From assembly GCA_021772135.1 (NCBI GenBank), contig JADYXQ010000079.1:1-40482 (forward strand): a DNA stretch of 40,482 nucleotides, given 5' to 3'. Positions 1 through 7,601 of the stretch are shown one piece after another (position 1 is the stretch's first letter; every line of letters starts with the position of its first letter). This stretch comes from Candidatus Obscuribacter sp. Lineage in GTDB: Bacteria > Cyanobacteriota > Vampirovibrionia > Obscuribacterales > Obscuribacteraceae. The notes under the pieces were generated by a model. It searched no databases. It saw nothing but the letters and a program-made list of their open reading frames with translations, and was not told the origin of the DNA. The position numbers and the translations under genes are program-made.

Positions 1-30
1 TCTGATATAAATGCATCTGATATAAATGCA
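1..30. repeat. Tandem 15-base direct repeat (two copies)
   Basis: The unit tctgatataaatgca occurs twice head-to-tail without a mismatch, followed by the first two bases of a third copy. It begins at the first base of the window, so the array may continue upstream. No coding frame is evident here. Confidence 0.8.
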
Positions 31-88
31 TCTTTTCCTGCGCCCCCTGAAAGAACCAATTAAAACTGATCGAATCAACGATGCAAAT

Positions 89-118
89 AAAAAAGAGATC
101 GCAATCGATCTCTTTTTT
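89..118. terminator. Bidirectional Rho-independent terminator
   Basis: A perfect stem gagatcg/cgatctc (95-101 with 106-112) closes a four-base loop. It is flanked by six A on the left and six T on the right, so a U-tract follows the hairpin on either strand. It lies 17 bases past the stop of the minus-strand phosphatase gene and probably ends that transcript. Confidence 0.8.
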
Positions 119-135
119 ATCTATCTATTTATTGA

Positions 136-876
136 CTAAATGCTGCTGAGTGCGCGTTTGAAACGGGCTTTCAAGTCAGCCACGATTTCACTGTTGGGAG
201 GCGGAATGCTGGGTCGGCCGAGCTCTCTGGATGTTTCATAGACAGAGTCGCGTAAACGGATAAACATGGGGTGAAATCCAAATGAAATCATTTCTTTATA
301 GGCCTGCTCAGCGGACCATCCCTGCTCATGCATGCGGTACATAGCCACCATGGTACCGCAACGGTCCTGCCCCTGCCGACAGTGTACGAAAACCAATTCG
401 TCGCCGCCAGTGACCTTTGAGAGGAATTCGTGTACCTGATCTTTGCGCACACCTTTAAGCACGGTGAGCGGAATGCTGACATATTTCATGCCAAGATTTT
501 GCACAACTTTTCTTTCATCTAAAATGTCCTCTTTACCGTCACGCAAATTAATAATCGTTTTAACACCGGCCTCTTTCAAAGCTACGAATCCTGCATTTGT
601 AGGCTGCGAACCCCGAAGCAGAACAGGTGAAACGTAGCCGTAATTAACGATGGTTTTGCCTAACTGCCCATAAGGACCACTGGCAGCACTTGAAGCTGAA
701 GGTAATACCATTGGTATTGCAGTTGTGGCTGGAGCCAGTGCAATGCTGGGAAAACTTTCTTCGATATTTTCAGCAGATGAGGCGGCCTTAGCTAGTGCTG
801 GAAGAGGAGTAGTGACAACATTGGCGGCTACGATCGAAAATGCGCTTGCCAGAAGTACAATGTTTTTTAACGCCAT
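136..876 (-). CDS. Exported dual-specificity/tyrosine-type phosphatase
   Basis: A 246-residue protein with an N-terminal signal peptide (MALKN then a hydrophobic run ending around LALA/LAKA), an Ala/Ser/Pro-rich linker and a C-terminal cysteine-phosphatase domain. The P-loop HCRQGQDRCG fits the Cx5R signature; the nucleophile is about Cys166 and the Arg about 172. It probably hydrolyses phosphoesters outside the cytoplasmic membrane, since the family fold (DSP/DUF442-like) is established but the substrate is not visible. The ATG at 876 is chosen because gagg lies 9 bases upstream and the signal peptide starts there; a longer frame to 930 would run through the promoter hairpin. It is monocistronic, with a terminator at 89-118. 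Confidence 0.8.
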   Translation of the reverse strand: MALKNIVLLASAFSIVAANVVTTPLPALAKAASSAENIEESFPSIALAPATTAIPMVLPSASSAASGPYGQLGKTIVNYGYVSPVLLRGSQPTNAGFVALKEAGVKTIINLRDGKEDILDERKVVQNLGMKYVSIPLTVLKGVRKDQVHEFLSKVTGGDELVFVHCRQGQDRCGTMVAMYRMHEQGWSAEQAYKEMISFGFHPMFIRLRDSVYETSRELGRPSIPPPNSEIVADLKARFKRALSSI

Positions 877-903
877 TCGTTTTGACCTCGTATCTAAACT
901 TAA

Positions 904-930
904 GTGCAAGCAACTCTTGTTGCAGTGCAC
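904..930 (-). promoter_or_regulatory. Nested inverted repeat over the phosphatase start site (operator or 5' UTR hairpin)
   Basis: Two nested arms are present: gtgca (904-908) with tgcac (926-930), and gcaac (910-914) with gttgc (919-923), around a tctt loop. The element begins at the last base of the predicted -10 box and covers the predicted transcription start. It could be a repressor site or a 5' hairpin in the mRNA. Confidence 0.5.
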
Positions 931-958
931 ATATATTCAATCTAACAGTAAGGTGCAA
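930..958 (-). promoter_or_regulatory. Sigma70-type promoter of the phosphatase gene
   Basis: Read on the minus strand, TTGCAC (958-953) is followed after 17 bases by TATATG (935-930). Both boxes match the housekeeping consensus well and the spacing is optimal. The start codon at 876 would leave a leader of about 45 bases. Confidence 0.55.
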
Positions 959-1177
959 ATGTCGCTCAGGCAGCCAGTAACCGCGAAATTTCCTTTTAAT
1001 ATGAAAACTATGTTTGGCAATAGCTGAAGAACTGCCGGTGATACCAGTTTGCAAACATGCCTGGAATTTCTACCAGTAGTAAATTGAATACATTGGCGTA
1101 AAATTAAAGGAAGACAAAGCTTTAGATTATGGCTAATATGTCAGCTCATCAGTGGAGCGCTGAGAAAGCCTCAAAGA
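959..1177. other. Gene-free stretch between phosphatase promoter and DUF2239 pseudogene
   Basis: I see no convincing coding frame, RNA gene or terminator here. It is AT-rich in places and may hold the 3' end of the DUF2239 transcript. Confidence 0.4.
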
Positions 1178-1753
1178 CTATGTAATTTCAGAGACTGCCA
1201 GTGAGTCTCCGGCTAATTTTTCTATATAACTGCGCACGTCAGCTGGCCAGGCTTTGATTAGATCGTGAAAGTGTTGCGGGTGAGAGGCGAAAAGTGCTCG
1301 GCAAGCTTCTTCAAAGCCAGTGAAATTCCCGGCTACAGCCGTCATAAAACGATATGTCGCTTCTTGCGAGACGCGGGCATCGTTATTATTTTTTCGCACC
1401 GCTTCCACAAGTTTACGTATAGTGACTGATGCATCTCCTGGTTGAATAGCGAGCCAGTCCCAGTGTCTTGGGAGCAGGGTCACCTCCCGCGATACCACTC
1501 CTAATTTTGGGCGGCCTATTCGATTTGTGTTTTAAAACTTTGCTGCGCTGGCAGATAATTCCGAGGCTTTTGCCGCTTTTTCACGAAAATCTAAATCTAA
1601 TTGTTGCCCATTGTTATCATCAAAAATCAGGACTTGATCTGCCCCTTTTTGCTGCCAAAAATGGAGCGCAACTTTATTAACGTCGGTAAAAGCGCCGCTG
1701 GCTATTTTAGTGCTGCCGTAAAAAGCAGTACAGTTCAGGTTTTCTGCTTTCAT
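1178..1753 (-). pseudogene. DUF2239 family gene interrupted by one in-frame TAA
   Basis: The first part (ATG at 1753, starting MKAENLNCTAF) reads like the N-terminal half of DUF2239, with IASGAF and LIFDDNNGQQLDLDFR. It stops at TAA 1534-1532. Twelve codons further on in the same frame, the remaining half continues (GRPKLGVVSREVTLLPRHW, then IQPGDAS) to a stop at 1178. Removing that single codon gives about 190 residues, the usual length for the family. DUF2239 has no known function. The interruption is a nonsense codon, not a frameshift. It may be true decay, a sequencing or assembly error, or readthrough. A GTG at 1498 could restart a 106-residue C-terminal fragment, but no ribosome binding site supports this strongly. 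Confidence 0.8.
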
Positions 1754-1823
1754 GGATAAACATCCGATTGGGTCTGCCTTATCAATATTACCCGGGTAAT
1801 ACTCTTCAGTAAATATTACGAAA

Positions 1824-2081
1824 TTGGACCTGACGTGAATTCGTGATGAGTTGCTCTCCCGGTTGAAGAGTGACAGACAGACTGCAGATATTCCCTTTAT
1901 CTGCTGGCAAAATGCTGCTGGCCCAGTTTTGCGCAATTCGACAAATACGATCCACACTGCCGCTAATGCTCTCGGTGCCAGCCTTTATATTAGCCCGGCA
2001 CAGTCAGTCTGTATGACTGATGATGCTTTGATGAAAGCTGTCGAACAATGTTTAAATCAGACCGTCAAGCAACCTGATTAA
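1824..2081 (+). pseudogene. Decayed response-regulator receiver domain (C-terminal part)
   Basis: The frame reads LDLT, then a TGA at 1836-1838, then IRDELLSRLKSD, TADIPFICWQ, ANALGASLYISP and a closing helix. The order matches strand 3 to helix 5 of a CheY-like receiver: a possible phospho-Asp region, the LK-D-TADIP turn, and a GA-xYI region. No start codon or first half of the domain is found upstream, where a minus-strand gene (DUF2239) begins at 1753. The usual lysine after strand 5 is replaced (YISP). I read this as a truncated remnant. A short protein from TTG 1851 is possible but unlikely. Confidence 0.5.
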
Positions 2082-2085
2082 GTCT

Positions 2086-2451
2086 TCATTGGCCAGCTGC
2101 CGCACGTTCTTTTCTTTGCAGCGCAGAACCGATGCTGGCAATAAGCGACGCTTGAGTAATCATATCTTTGCTCAGATAGCCGCAAGCACCCATAGCAAGA
2201 GCACGAGCAGCTATCTCTTGATCATCAAAGCCGCTCAAGATCAAGATGGGAATTTCCGGCATCAAAGAATTTAATTGCTGGAAACCATTAAAACCGTCGC
2301 TGTCAGGCAATGACATATCGAGTAAAACCAGGTCAAAGTCGCGCACATGCTCTTTAGTGGCCGCTAGAGTTTGAACGTGCACGACCTCGCACTGAGCCTC
2401 TCCGCGCAGATTGCGCAATGTCAGGGCATCATCACTGAGACTGTCTTCCAC
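2086..2451 (-). CDS. Single-domain response regulator (receiver), start codon unclear
   Basis: A stand-alone CheY-like receiver. The acidic pair lies in VEDSLSDD, the phospho-acceptor Asp in DLVLLDMSLPD, and the conserved Lys in YLSKDM. The given start is GTG 2451, which would cut off strand 1. The family's first strand is clearly encoded just upstream (KIKILLVEDS), but the codon where a start would be expected is GTA (2472-2470), and no ATG, GTG or TTG occurs there before the frame closes. The gene may have lost its start, use a rare start (ATA, ATC or CTG), or carry a base error. It diverges from the Hpt-like gene at 2609, a plausible phosphorelay partner. No histidine kinase is in the window. 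Confidence 0.7.
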   Translation of the reverse strand: MEDSLSDDALTLRNLRGEAQCEVVHVQTLAATKEHVRDFDLVLLDMSLPDSDGFNGFQQLNSLMPEIPILILSGFDDQEIAARALAMGACGYLSKDMITQASLIASIGSALQRKERAAAGQ

Positions 2452-2608
2452 CAGTAATATTTTGATTTTTACAGTACCCGTCAGTACAAAAAAATAAGAC
2501 GTTACTTCTACTCATACCCAGTTACTTTATTACAATCCCAATTCTTTCAAACGGAACTTCCACAAGCTTTTTCAGTCTGTCGGTCTGTCAATGAGGTGAA
2601 ATTACGGG

Positions 2609-2965
2609 ATGGAAGATGATATTCATAAAACTGACCCTGTAGCTGCATCTACACCCATATTGCTGGAAAGTTTGCAAAATGATTTTGGCAATGAGTCAGA
2701 CGAATTGATTGCCCTTTTTTGTCAGGGTGCCGGCATTGAGCTGGATAAATTGAAAGTAGCAGTGGCCGCACAAAATCGCGAGCGCCTTTTGCACAACGCT
2801 CGGGGATTGCGCGCCGTTTGTGAATCGGTTTATGTTGGCGACATGGCCAAGACTTGTGCAGCAATTGAACAAGTCGGCATCAATTGTCAGTGGTCTGAAG
2901 TCAATGCTTTAATTGAGAGGCTTGAAAGTCAATTTTCGCTCGTGCAATTACATCACCAGAAATAA
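2609..2965 (+). CDS. Hpt-domain-like phosphotransfer protein
   Basis: A 118-residue, largely helical protein. The stretch LLHNARGLRAVCESVYV is laid out like the Hpt motif (a/LHxLKGxxxxxG), with His in place and ARG for LKG, followed by a helix with TCAAIEQ and a final helix ending in LERSQF-like sequence. In the family the His accepts phosphate from a receiver Asp. The start is backed by gaggtg 11 bases before the ATG. It is divergent from the receiver gene at 2086-2451. Its stop codon abuts the stop of the convergent gene at 2966. The motif is imperfect, so it could also be a non-phosphorylated Hpt fold. Confidence 0.55.
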   Translation: MEDDIHKTDPVAASTPILLESLQNDFGNESDELIALFCQGAGIELDKLKVAVAAQNRERLLHNARGLRAVCESVYVGDMAKTCAAIEQVGINCQWSEVNALIERLESQFSLVQLHHQK

Positions 2966-3193
2966 TTATTTCGGTGTGACTGCTCCGCCCGTGTAAGCAT
3001 AAATAAGCAACATCCGCCCACCGTGAGGACCCACGGTGAGCGCGGTCATGCTGGTGAGCTGATAGCGATAGTTTGAGTGTTCGATTATGGAAGCTGAGAC
3101 GTCATCAGCCGGACAAATTTCTTGCACCACCATAGTTGGTGACTTAATGAACTTCTTTAGTTTTAGGTCGGCGAGATCAGTTAGTTTTGGCAT
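2966..3193 (-). CDS. Small hypothetical protein downstream of GlcG-like gene
   Basis: A 75-residue protein I do not recognise. It has a basic N-terminal helix (LKLKKF) and later short strand-like segments ending in GGAVTPK. A clear aggt lies about 8 bases before the ATG. It lies 25 bases after the GlcG/HbpS-like gene on the same strand, so the two are probably co-transcribed. Its stop directly abuts the stop of the convergent Hpt-like gene, and the shared junction aaataattattt is palindromic. Confidence 0.65.
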   Translation of the reverse strand: MPKLTDLADLKLKKFIKSPTMVVQEICPADDVSASIIEHSNYRYQLTSMTALTVGPHGGRMLLIYAYTGGAVTPK

Positions 3194-3218
3194 GATTTAT
3201 TACCTGAAAGTGATTTGC

Positions 3219-3614
3219 TTAAAATGCAGCAGCGCCTGCTTCGGCGACGCTATGATCTTGCTCTCCGGAGCCCCCGCTGACGCCAATTGCGCCCACGACT
3301 TTGCCGTCTTTCTTCAGGGGAATGCCTCCGGCAAAAATCATCACTTTGCCGTCATTGGAAGCATGGATACCGAAAAATTGTCCGCCGGATTGGCTGTGTG
3401 TGGCTAAGTCTTTAGTGGTGATGTCGAAAGCGCGGGCTGTGAACGCCTTTTTAATTGAAATATCAATGCTGCCGAGCCAGGCATTGTCCATGCGCACATG
3501 AGCCACCAGATTGCCTCCGCCGTCGGCCACGGCAATGTTCATTGGTTGGCCAAGCTCCAGGGCTTTCTTTTCGGCAGCGGCAATAACCTTTCTGGCAGAT
3601 TCAAGTGTAACCAT
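3219..3614 (-). CDS. GlcG/HbpS family (DUF336) heme- or cofactor-binding protein
   Basis: 131 residues covering the whole domain: MVTLESARKVIAAAEKKA, AVADGGGNLVAHVRMD, IKKAFTARAF, GGIPLKKDGKVVGAIGVSG and the closing DHSVAEAGAAAF. This pattern is typical of the GlcG/HbpS family, some of whose members bind heme or small molecules; the ligand cannot be told from sequence. No signal peptide is present, so it is probably cytoplasmic. The start is supported by agagg 6 bases before the ATG. It forms a two-gene unit with the small gene at 2966-3193. Confidence 0.9.
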   Translation of the reverse strand: MVTLESARKVIAAAEKKALELGQPMNIAVADGGGNLVAHVRMDNAWLGSIDISIKKAFTARAFDITTKDLATHSQSGGQFFGIHASNDGKVMIFAGGIPLKKDGKVVGAIGVSGGSGEQDHSVAEAGAAAF

Positions 3615-3819
3615 ATGCGCCTCTTGTAAATAATGAGCAAAATAACTCTTAAAAGGTACGCTAAGCCGACCAATTTTTCCATGCTTAAGCTGTAGTTGAC
3701 AGTAAGGGGCCGCACCTGCGCCTGCTTGGCGATTTATGAAACTTTGCTTGCTGGTGTCCTTTCGTGAGCATTCCTGTTGAAAACCAATACACTGGAAGTA
3801 GATAGCTATGGATTAACCA

Positions 3820-4791
3820 ATGCCTTTGATCAAGAACTTTGTCGCCGCCATCTGTGCGCTCGCGGCTCTTTTGTTTCTCGCTGCCCCACTGACCTGGGCG
3901 GGCGGGTATAGCGGATGGACTGCCGACGATCTGGCGCCTGCTGCCGGCGCCCAGATGCCCTTTACCTACGGAACTGACCGGGTGATTGTGGTGTTGAACG
4001 GCAAAATCAACATCAGTCGAGCTGACCTGAAGGCCTATATAGATGATGCCGCCCGGGCGGTGATCAAAATTTATGGCCGTCTGCCTGTACCCCTCACCAT
4101 TGTCAGAATAGACGCCACCGAAGGCAACCATGTGGGTTTTGCCACCAGTACTTTCGATGATGAAAATGACTATGGCTTGATTGAGCTTTCATTAGGGCGC
4201 AACACCAGCCGGGCAAGTTTAAACAAAAGCTGGACTCTAACCCATGAGTTGTTGCATTTAGGATTTCCTATCGTTGAAAAATCAAAACGCTGGTTAGCCG
4301 AGGGCATTGCTACTTATGAAGAACCAATCGGTCGCGTGCGCACCGGCATGACCAGTGCCAGGCAAATGTGGGCTGAGCTGATTGAAAACGCTCCGGCCGG
4401 ATTGCCCCAGAGTGATGGGGGCCTCAATTACACCCGTTCGTGGGGCAGAGTGTACTGGGGCGGTGCGCTTTATTGCTTGCTGGCCGACATCGAAATTCGC
4501 AAACAGACTAAAAATCGATTTGGCCTTGAGCACGCTTTGCGTGGTATTGCCCGCAGTGGCGGCACGGCCGCTTCTGATTGGAACGCACACCAGGCCATTT
4601 CAGCCGGCGATCAGGCACTTAATTTGACCGTGTTGCAAGATTTGTATACAAAGATGGCACTCAATCCCGGTTCGATCAATTTACCTCAGCTGTGGAACAA
4701 GCTCGGTATTGTGGAAAATAACGGCGTCATCAGTTTTGACGATAGCGCTCCGCTGGCAGCAATTCGTAAAGCGATTGAAAGCGGCAGTTAA
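3820..4791 (+). CDS. Exported zinc metallopeptidase-like protein (HExxH)
   Basis: A 323-residue protein with a signal peptide (hydrophobic core AAICALAALLFLAAP, likely cleavage after TWA). The zinc-binding motif is HELLH, and about 20 residues later WLAEGIATYEE supplies the second Glu, the layout of gluzincin-type peptidases (M1/M61-like). The N-terminal part (about 50-110) looks like a beta-rich substrate-entry domain. It probably acts in the periplasm or outside the cell; the substrate is unknown. Its stop is 2 bases from the stop of the convergent hydrolase, so no separate terminator exists between them. No strong ribosome binding site precedes the ATG. Confidence 0.75.
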   Translation: MPLIKNFVAAICALAALLFLAAPLTWAGGYSGWTADDLAPAAGAQMPFTYGTDRVIVVLNGKINISRADLKAYIDDAARAVIKIYGRLPVPLTIVRIDATEGNHVGFATSTFDDENDYGLIELSLGRNTSRASLNKSWTLTHELLHLGFPIVEKSKRWLAEGIATYEEPIGRVRTGMTSARQMWAELIENAPAGLPQSDGGLNYTRSWGRVYWGGALYCLLADIEIRKQTKNRFGLEHALRGIARSGGTAASDWNAHQAISAGDQALNLTVLQDLYTKMALNPGSINLPQLWNKLGIVENNGVISFDDSAPLAAIRKAIESGS

Positions 4792-4793
4792 AG

Positions 4794-5654
4794 TTAGATT
4801 AAATCATCCAGAACTTGAGAGAGGTGGCGGCGCAATAAAAAGTGGCCTTCGCCAGGAACTATTTTCAGGTTGGCGTTTTTTATATGTTGTTCAAGATAAT
4901 GTGACATCGCCCGCGGGCATAGCCTGTCATCTTCGCCTTGCCACAATGTGATTTTGCTGCTGATATCCTCCACCAGAAATTGCCAGTCGCTGGAATAGGC
5001 GCTGTAATCGTCTACCACGCCCCAGCCACCCTGGCCGGTAGACTCGATGATAAAAGAAGCTGCCTCGAAATCGCTCATGGTCTCGATAATGGAGCGATCG
5101 CATTGCGACACTTCAGTCAGCAATATTTTCTTTACCGCCCAGGGAGGCAGTTTGCCGCCCATGGTGACAATAAGGGCCTGGAGCCACTGTAAATAGGGCG
5201 GGCAGCAAAGCAAAAACCGATCTGTCCACATGCCCAGATCTGCCATGGTGATTGGCGGTACCATGGCTGAAGCAGCGCCCACTGTGGCGATCTTTTGCAG
5301 CCGCTGAGGTATTTTGTAAGCGCAGGCGAAAGCATAAGAACCACCAAGAGACCAGCCCAGCAGCGGAAGCTTGTCGACGGCAAGCTCATTGAGCAAAAAC
5401 TCAACGTCGTCAGCCCAGTTGAGCATTGAGCGCCCGCGTTTCAAAGTCGAAATGCCAATTCCTGGTCGGTCTGGAGCAATGATTTTGATGCCCCGCCCCT
5501 TGCAATGGTCGTGAGCAAAAGCAATATCAAGCCTGCTGCTCACACCGCCGTGAAAGTACAGCAGTGGCTTGCCTTGAGGGTCTCCATACTGGGCATAACC
5601 AAGCATGCGACCGCCTGGCAGCCTGACTATATGATCGCGGTCAGCTGACTGCAT
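4794..5654 (-). CDS. Alpha/beta hydrolase
   Basis: 286 residues of the alpha/beta hydrolase fold. The oxyanion HGG lies in LLYFHGGVSS, the nucleophile elbow is GWSLGG (Ser), the acid lies near GEDDRLCP (Asp), and the catalytic His in GEGHFLL. The opening (LPGGRMLGYAQYGDPQGKP) matches the esterase/lipase-like group rather than haloalkane dehalogenases. No signal peptide is seen. aagg stands 4 bases before the ATG. It starts only 5 bases after the DUF2156 gene ends, so the two form an operon. The substrate is unknown; a lipid or aminoacyl ester is a guess from the neighbour. Confidence 0.88.
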   Translation of the reverse strand: MQSADRDHIVRLPGGRMLGYAQYGDPQGKPLLYFHGGVSSRLDIAFAHDHCKGRGIKIIAPDRPGIGISTLKRGRSMLNWADDVEFLLNELAVDKLPLLGWSLGGSYAFACAYKIPQRLQKIATVGAASAMVPPITMADLGMWTDRFLLCCPPYLQWLQALIVTMGGKLPPWAVKKILLTEVSQCDRSIIETMSDFEAASFIIESTGQGGWGVVDDYSAYSSDWQFLVEDISSKITLWQGEDDRLCPRAMSHYLEQHIKNANLKIVPGEGHFLLRRHLSQVLDDLI

Positions 5655-5659
5655 AAGCC

Positions 5660-6877
5660 TTATTTTTGAGGGACATCGACAGGTTCATCACTGCTTCTGA
5701 TTGATTGCCATTTAGCAGTAACGGCTTTACCCACATGCGAAATAATTTGTTTGATTGGATGAAAACCGAGTACGCTGTAGACATTGTAAATTCGCACCAG
5801 AAGAAAACGCGTTTTCATGCAGCAATAAACTTTCTCTTCTCTGGCTCCCGGTAGCTCCGGTCTGTACTTGCTCTTGTGTCGGTAGAGATTTTTAAAATTG
5901 TAGAGAAAGTTGGCTTTCTCGAACGAATATTTGAAATGAGCCGACAGCAATTTGCTGTGACGAAATTCGTCAGTATCATTGACTTTCGCTAGAGGTGATA
6001 GACCGAGGGAGATTTCTTTTTTTCCTTCCGCTCTGAAAATCTCCAGAGCCTCGAGCAAAATAAAATCAACTACTGAATAAGAGCGGTCCAGATTGCTGCG
6101 CAAGTGATTGGCTATATAACCAACCACTGTACCATCTTCATACATAGGGTCAAAGATAATAAATCCGACCACCTCATTGTCTTTGATGGCGACAAATTTG
6201 CGCACGTCGATTTCATCTACATAAACAATGGGCCGCACAATGAATTGCATTTCACTGTCGCTCATCACTTTCTGTTTCATCCAGTCTTCACTGATTTTAC
6301 GAAATGCCTGGCGCATCTCACCATCAGAAGAAAGTACTTCAACACAAGTGAGATTATCTTTTTTAGCGTTGTTGCGGGCTTGTCTCAATGCCTGCTTTTT
6401 ATTACCGGTGAGCGTGAATTTTTGAATATCGATAAAAGTTTCAACGCCTAATTCGTTAACGCAAAAACCGCGATCGTTGAGAACCGTGGCAGTGTCTTTA
6501 GAAGCATGAAGAAAAATTGGGTCTTTTTTGTTTTTCAAAAATGCGTCAATGAAGGCTGGCAGATTTTCTTTGTTGCAAATGGGGTCGGCCAGAACACAGA
6601 CCGAATCAGCACCGTCAGTCAGTGGAGTGTAAGCGCAGTAGCCGAGCTCTTCGTCCATATAATATTGCAAACCGGCTTGCAATGAAGAATAAGCCAGGGA
6701 GCCGCGACCAAATTGCTTCAGCTGATCGATGCGAAAGGCCGCAGTAGCAGTGCCGTTGTTAATCGCTTTCACTGAAGTTTGCAGCGCTTCTTGTTTTGTG
6801 GTCATAGACTGAGAATTGCTTGATGCTTTACTCTTGTCGACTTTTTTGCTCTTGTCTTTACCATCGGGAGTGTCCAT
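5660..6877 (-). CDS. DUF2156 protein, MprF C-terminal-like aminoacyl transferase domain
   Basis: 405 residues. A Lys/Ser-rich N-terminal tail of about 40 residues precedes a tandem GNAT-like DUF2156 domain. Recognisable are GYCAYTPLTDG, the central LTGNKKQALRQARNNAKK, EDWMKQKV, and the second half FVAIKDNEVVGFIIFDP with VDFILLEALEIF. In the family (MprF C-terminal domain) this module transfers an amino acid from tRNA to a lipid. No membrane flippase part is present here, so it is a soluble relative and its acceptor is unknown. gagg 9 bases before the ATG fixes the start. It is the first gene of a pair with the alpha/beta hydrolase. Confidence 0.75.
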   Translation of the reverse strand: MDTPDGKDKSKKVDKSKASSNSQSMTTKQEALQTSVKAINNGTATAAFRIDQLKQFGRGSLAYSSLQAGLQYYMDEELGYCAYTPLTDGADSVCVLADPICNKENLPAFIDAFLKNKKDPIFLHASKDTATVLNDRGFCVNELGVETFIDIQKFTLTGNKKQALRQARNNAKKDNLTCVEVLSSDGEMRQAFRKISEDWMKQKVMSDSEMQFIVRPIVYVDEIDVRKFVAIKDNEVVGFIIFDPMYEDGTVVGYIANHLRSNLDRSYSVVDFILLEALEIFRAEGKKEISLGLSPLAKVNDTDEFRHSKLLSAHFKYSFEKANFLYNFKNLYRHKSKYRPELPGAREEKVYCCMKTRFLLVRIYNVYSVLGFHPIKQIISHVGKAVTAKWQSIRSSDEPVDVPQK

Positions 6878-6923
6878 CTTTAATCCTCAGCCTTTGGGAG
6901 CCTAATTCTACCTGCTTGCCCTA

Positions 6924-7265
6924 CTAATATTTGATCAAGCTCGGGTCAACTTCATCGGCCCAGCGCAAAATGCCACCGGTCAAATTCAAGACCTTTTGAA
7001 AGCCCTGGCCCCGCAGAAATTGAGCACAACGGTCAGAGCGCGCTCCGGAGCGGCAGTAGATAATGATTTCGCCGTCTTTCTGTGCCTCCAGCTCCTGAAA
7101 ACGTTGGGGCAAGTCGCCCATGGGAATCTGTGCGGAGTTGTTGAGAGCACAAATACCAAGTTCATGATCTTCTCTGATGTCAAGAATGAATAGCGTCTCC
7201 CCAGCGTCCATGCGCTTTTTCAGGTCCAGAGGAGTAATTTCGAGATTCGATGGCTCAGTATTCAT
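6924..7265 (-). CDS. Single-domain rhodanese (sulfurtransferase)
   Basis: 113 residues. The domain runs from ITPLDLKKRMDAGE through ILDIREDHELG to the active-site loop IIYCRSGARSDR, with the catalytic Cys present, and ends NLTGGILRWADEVDP. This matches single-domain GlpE/PspE-type rhodaneses, which carry sulfur as a persulfide. The ATG at 7265 is preferred over a longer frame because aggggtg lies just upstream. It is divergent from the small gene at 7360, whose promoter lies between them. Confidence 0.88.
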   Translation of the reverse strand: MNTEPSNLEITPLDLKKRMDAGETLFILDIREDHELGICALNNSAQIPMGDLPQRFQELEAQKDGEIIIYCRSGARSDRCAQFLRGQGFQKVLNLTGGILRWADEVDPSLIKY

Positions 7266-7320
7266 GGCACCCCTATTATTTTTTGTGCTGCTGCTTTCTG
7301 CTTTTCTTGCGAGCATTAAG

Positions 7321-7326
7321 TATAAT
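7321..7326 (+). promoter_or_regulatory. Consensus -10 box for the small TerB-like gene
   Basis: A perfect TATAAT sits 33 bases before the GTG start at 7360. The -35 region about 17 bases upstream (ctgctt) is weak. The leader would be about 27 bases and contains aggagg. Confidence 0.5.
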
Positions 7327-7359
7327 CTCAACTTGAAGTTCGCATTAGGAGGCGCAAGC

Positions 7360-7581
7360 GTGGCCAGAACATTAGAAGAAGCCCTGAAAGAAGTACTCAC
7401 CGACGATAACAAAGTCTCTAAATACGAGGCAAGGGTCATTCGTGAGTTGGTTATGGCCGATGGAGTAGTTTCGGAAGACGAGAAGGCAGCTTTGCAAAAA
7501 GCGCTGACTCAGAACACTTTCGAAGACGAAGCATTCCAGCTTTTGTCATCCATTTTGCTCAGATCACACATGAAAGACTAG
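7360..7581 (+). CDS. Small TerB-like acidic protein
   Basis: 73 residues, all-helical. The stretch DDNKVSKYEARVIRELVMADGVVSEDEKAAL resembles one repeat of the TerB/DUF533 fold, with an acidic ADGxxSxxE loop that binds metal in some members. The GTG at 7360 is chosen because a strong aggagg lies 7 bases upstream and a TATAAT box precedes it. It ends 20 bases before the convergent helicase stop. The function is unknown; the TerB assignment rests on one motif. Confidence 0.65.
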   Translation: MARTLEEALKEVLTDDNKVSKYEARVIRELVMADGVVSEDEKAALQKALTQNTFEDEAFQLLSSILLRSHMKD

Positions 7582-7601
7582 TATCTGGTCTAAATTCCGG
7601 T

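Noticed and set aside
1178-1753. A reassigned stop codon (TGA as Trp or TAA as Gln) to explain interrupted genes
   Set aside because: The interruptions use TAA, TGA and TAG and include frameshifts and a deletion, while intact genes use all normal codons and stops. Decay or sequence error explains it better.
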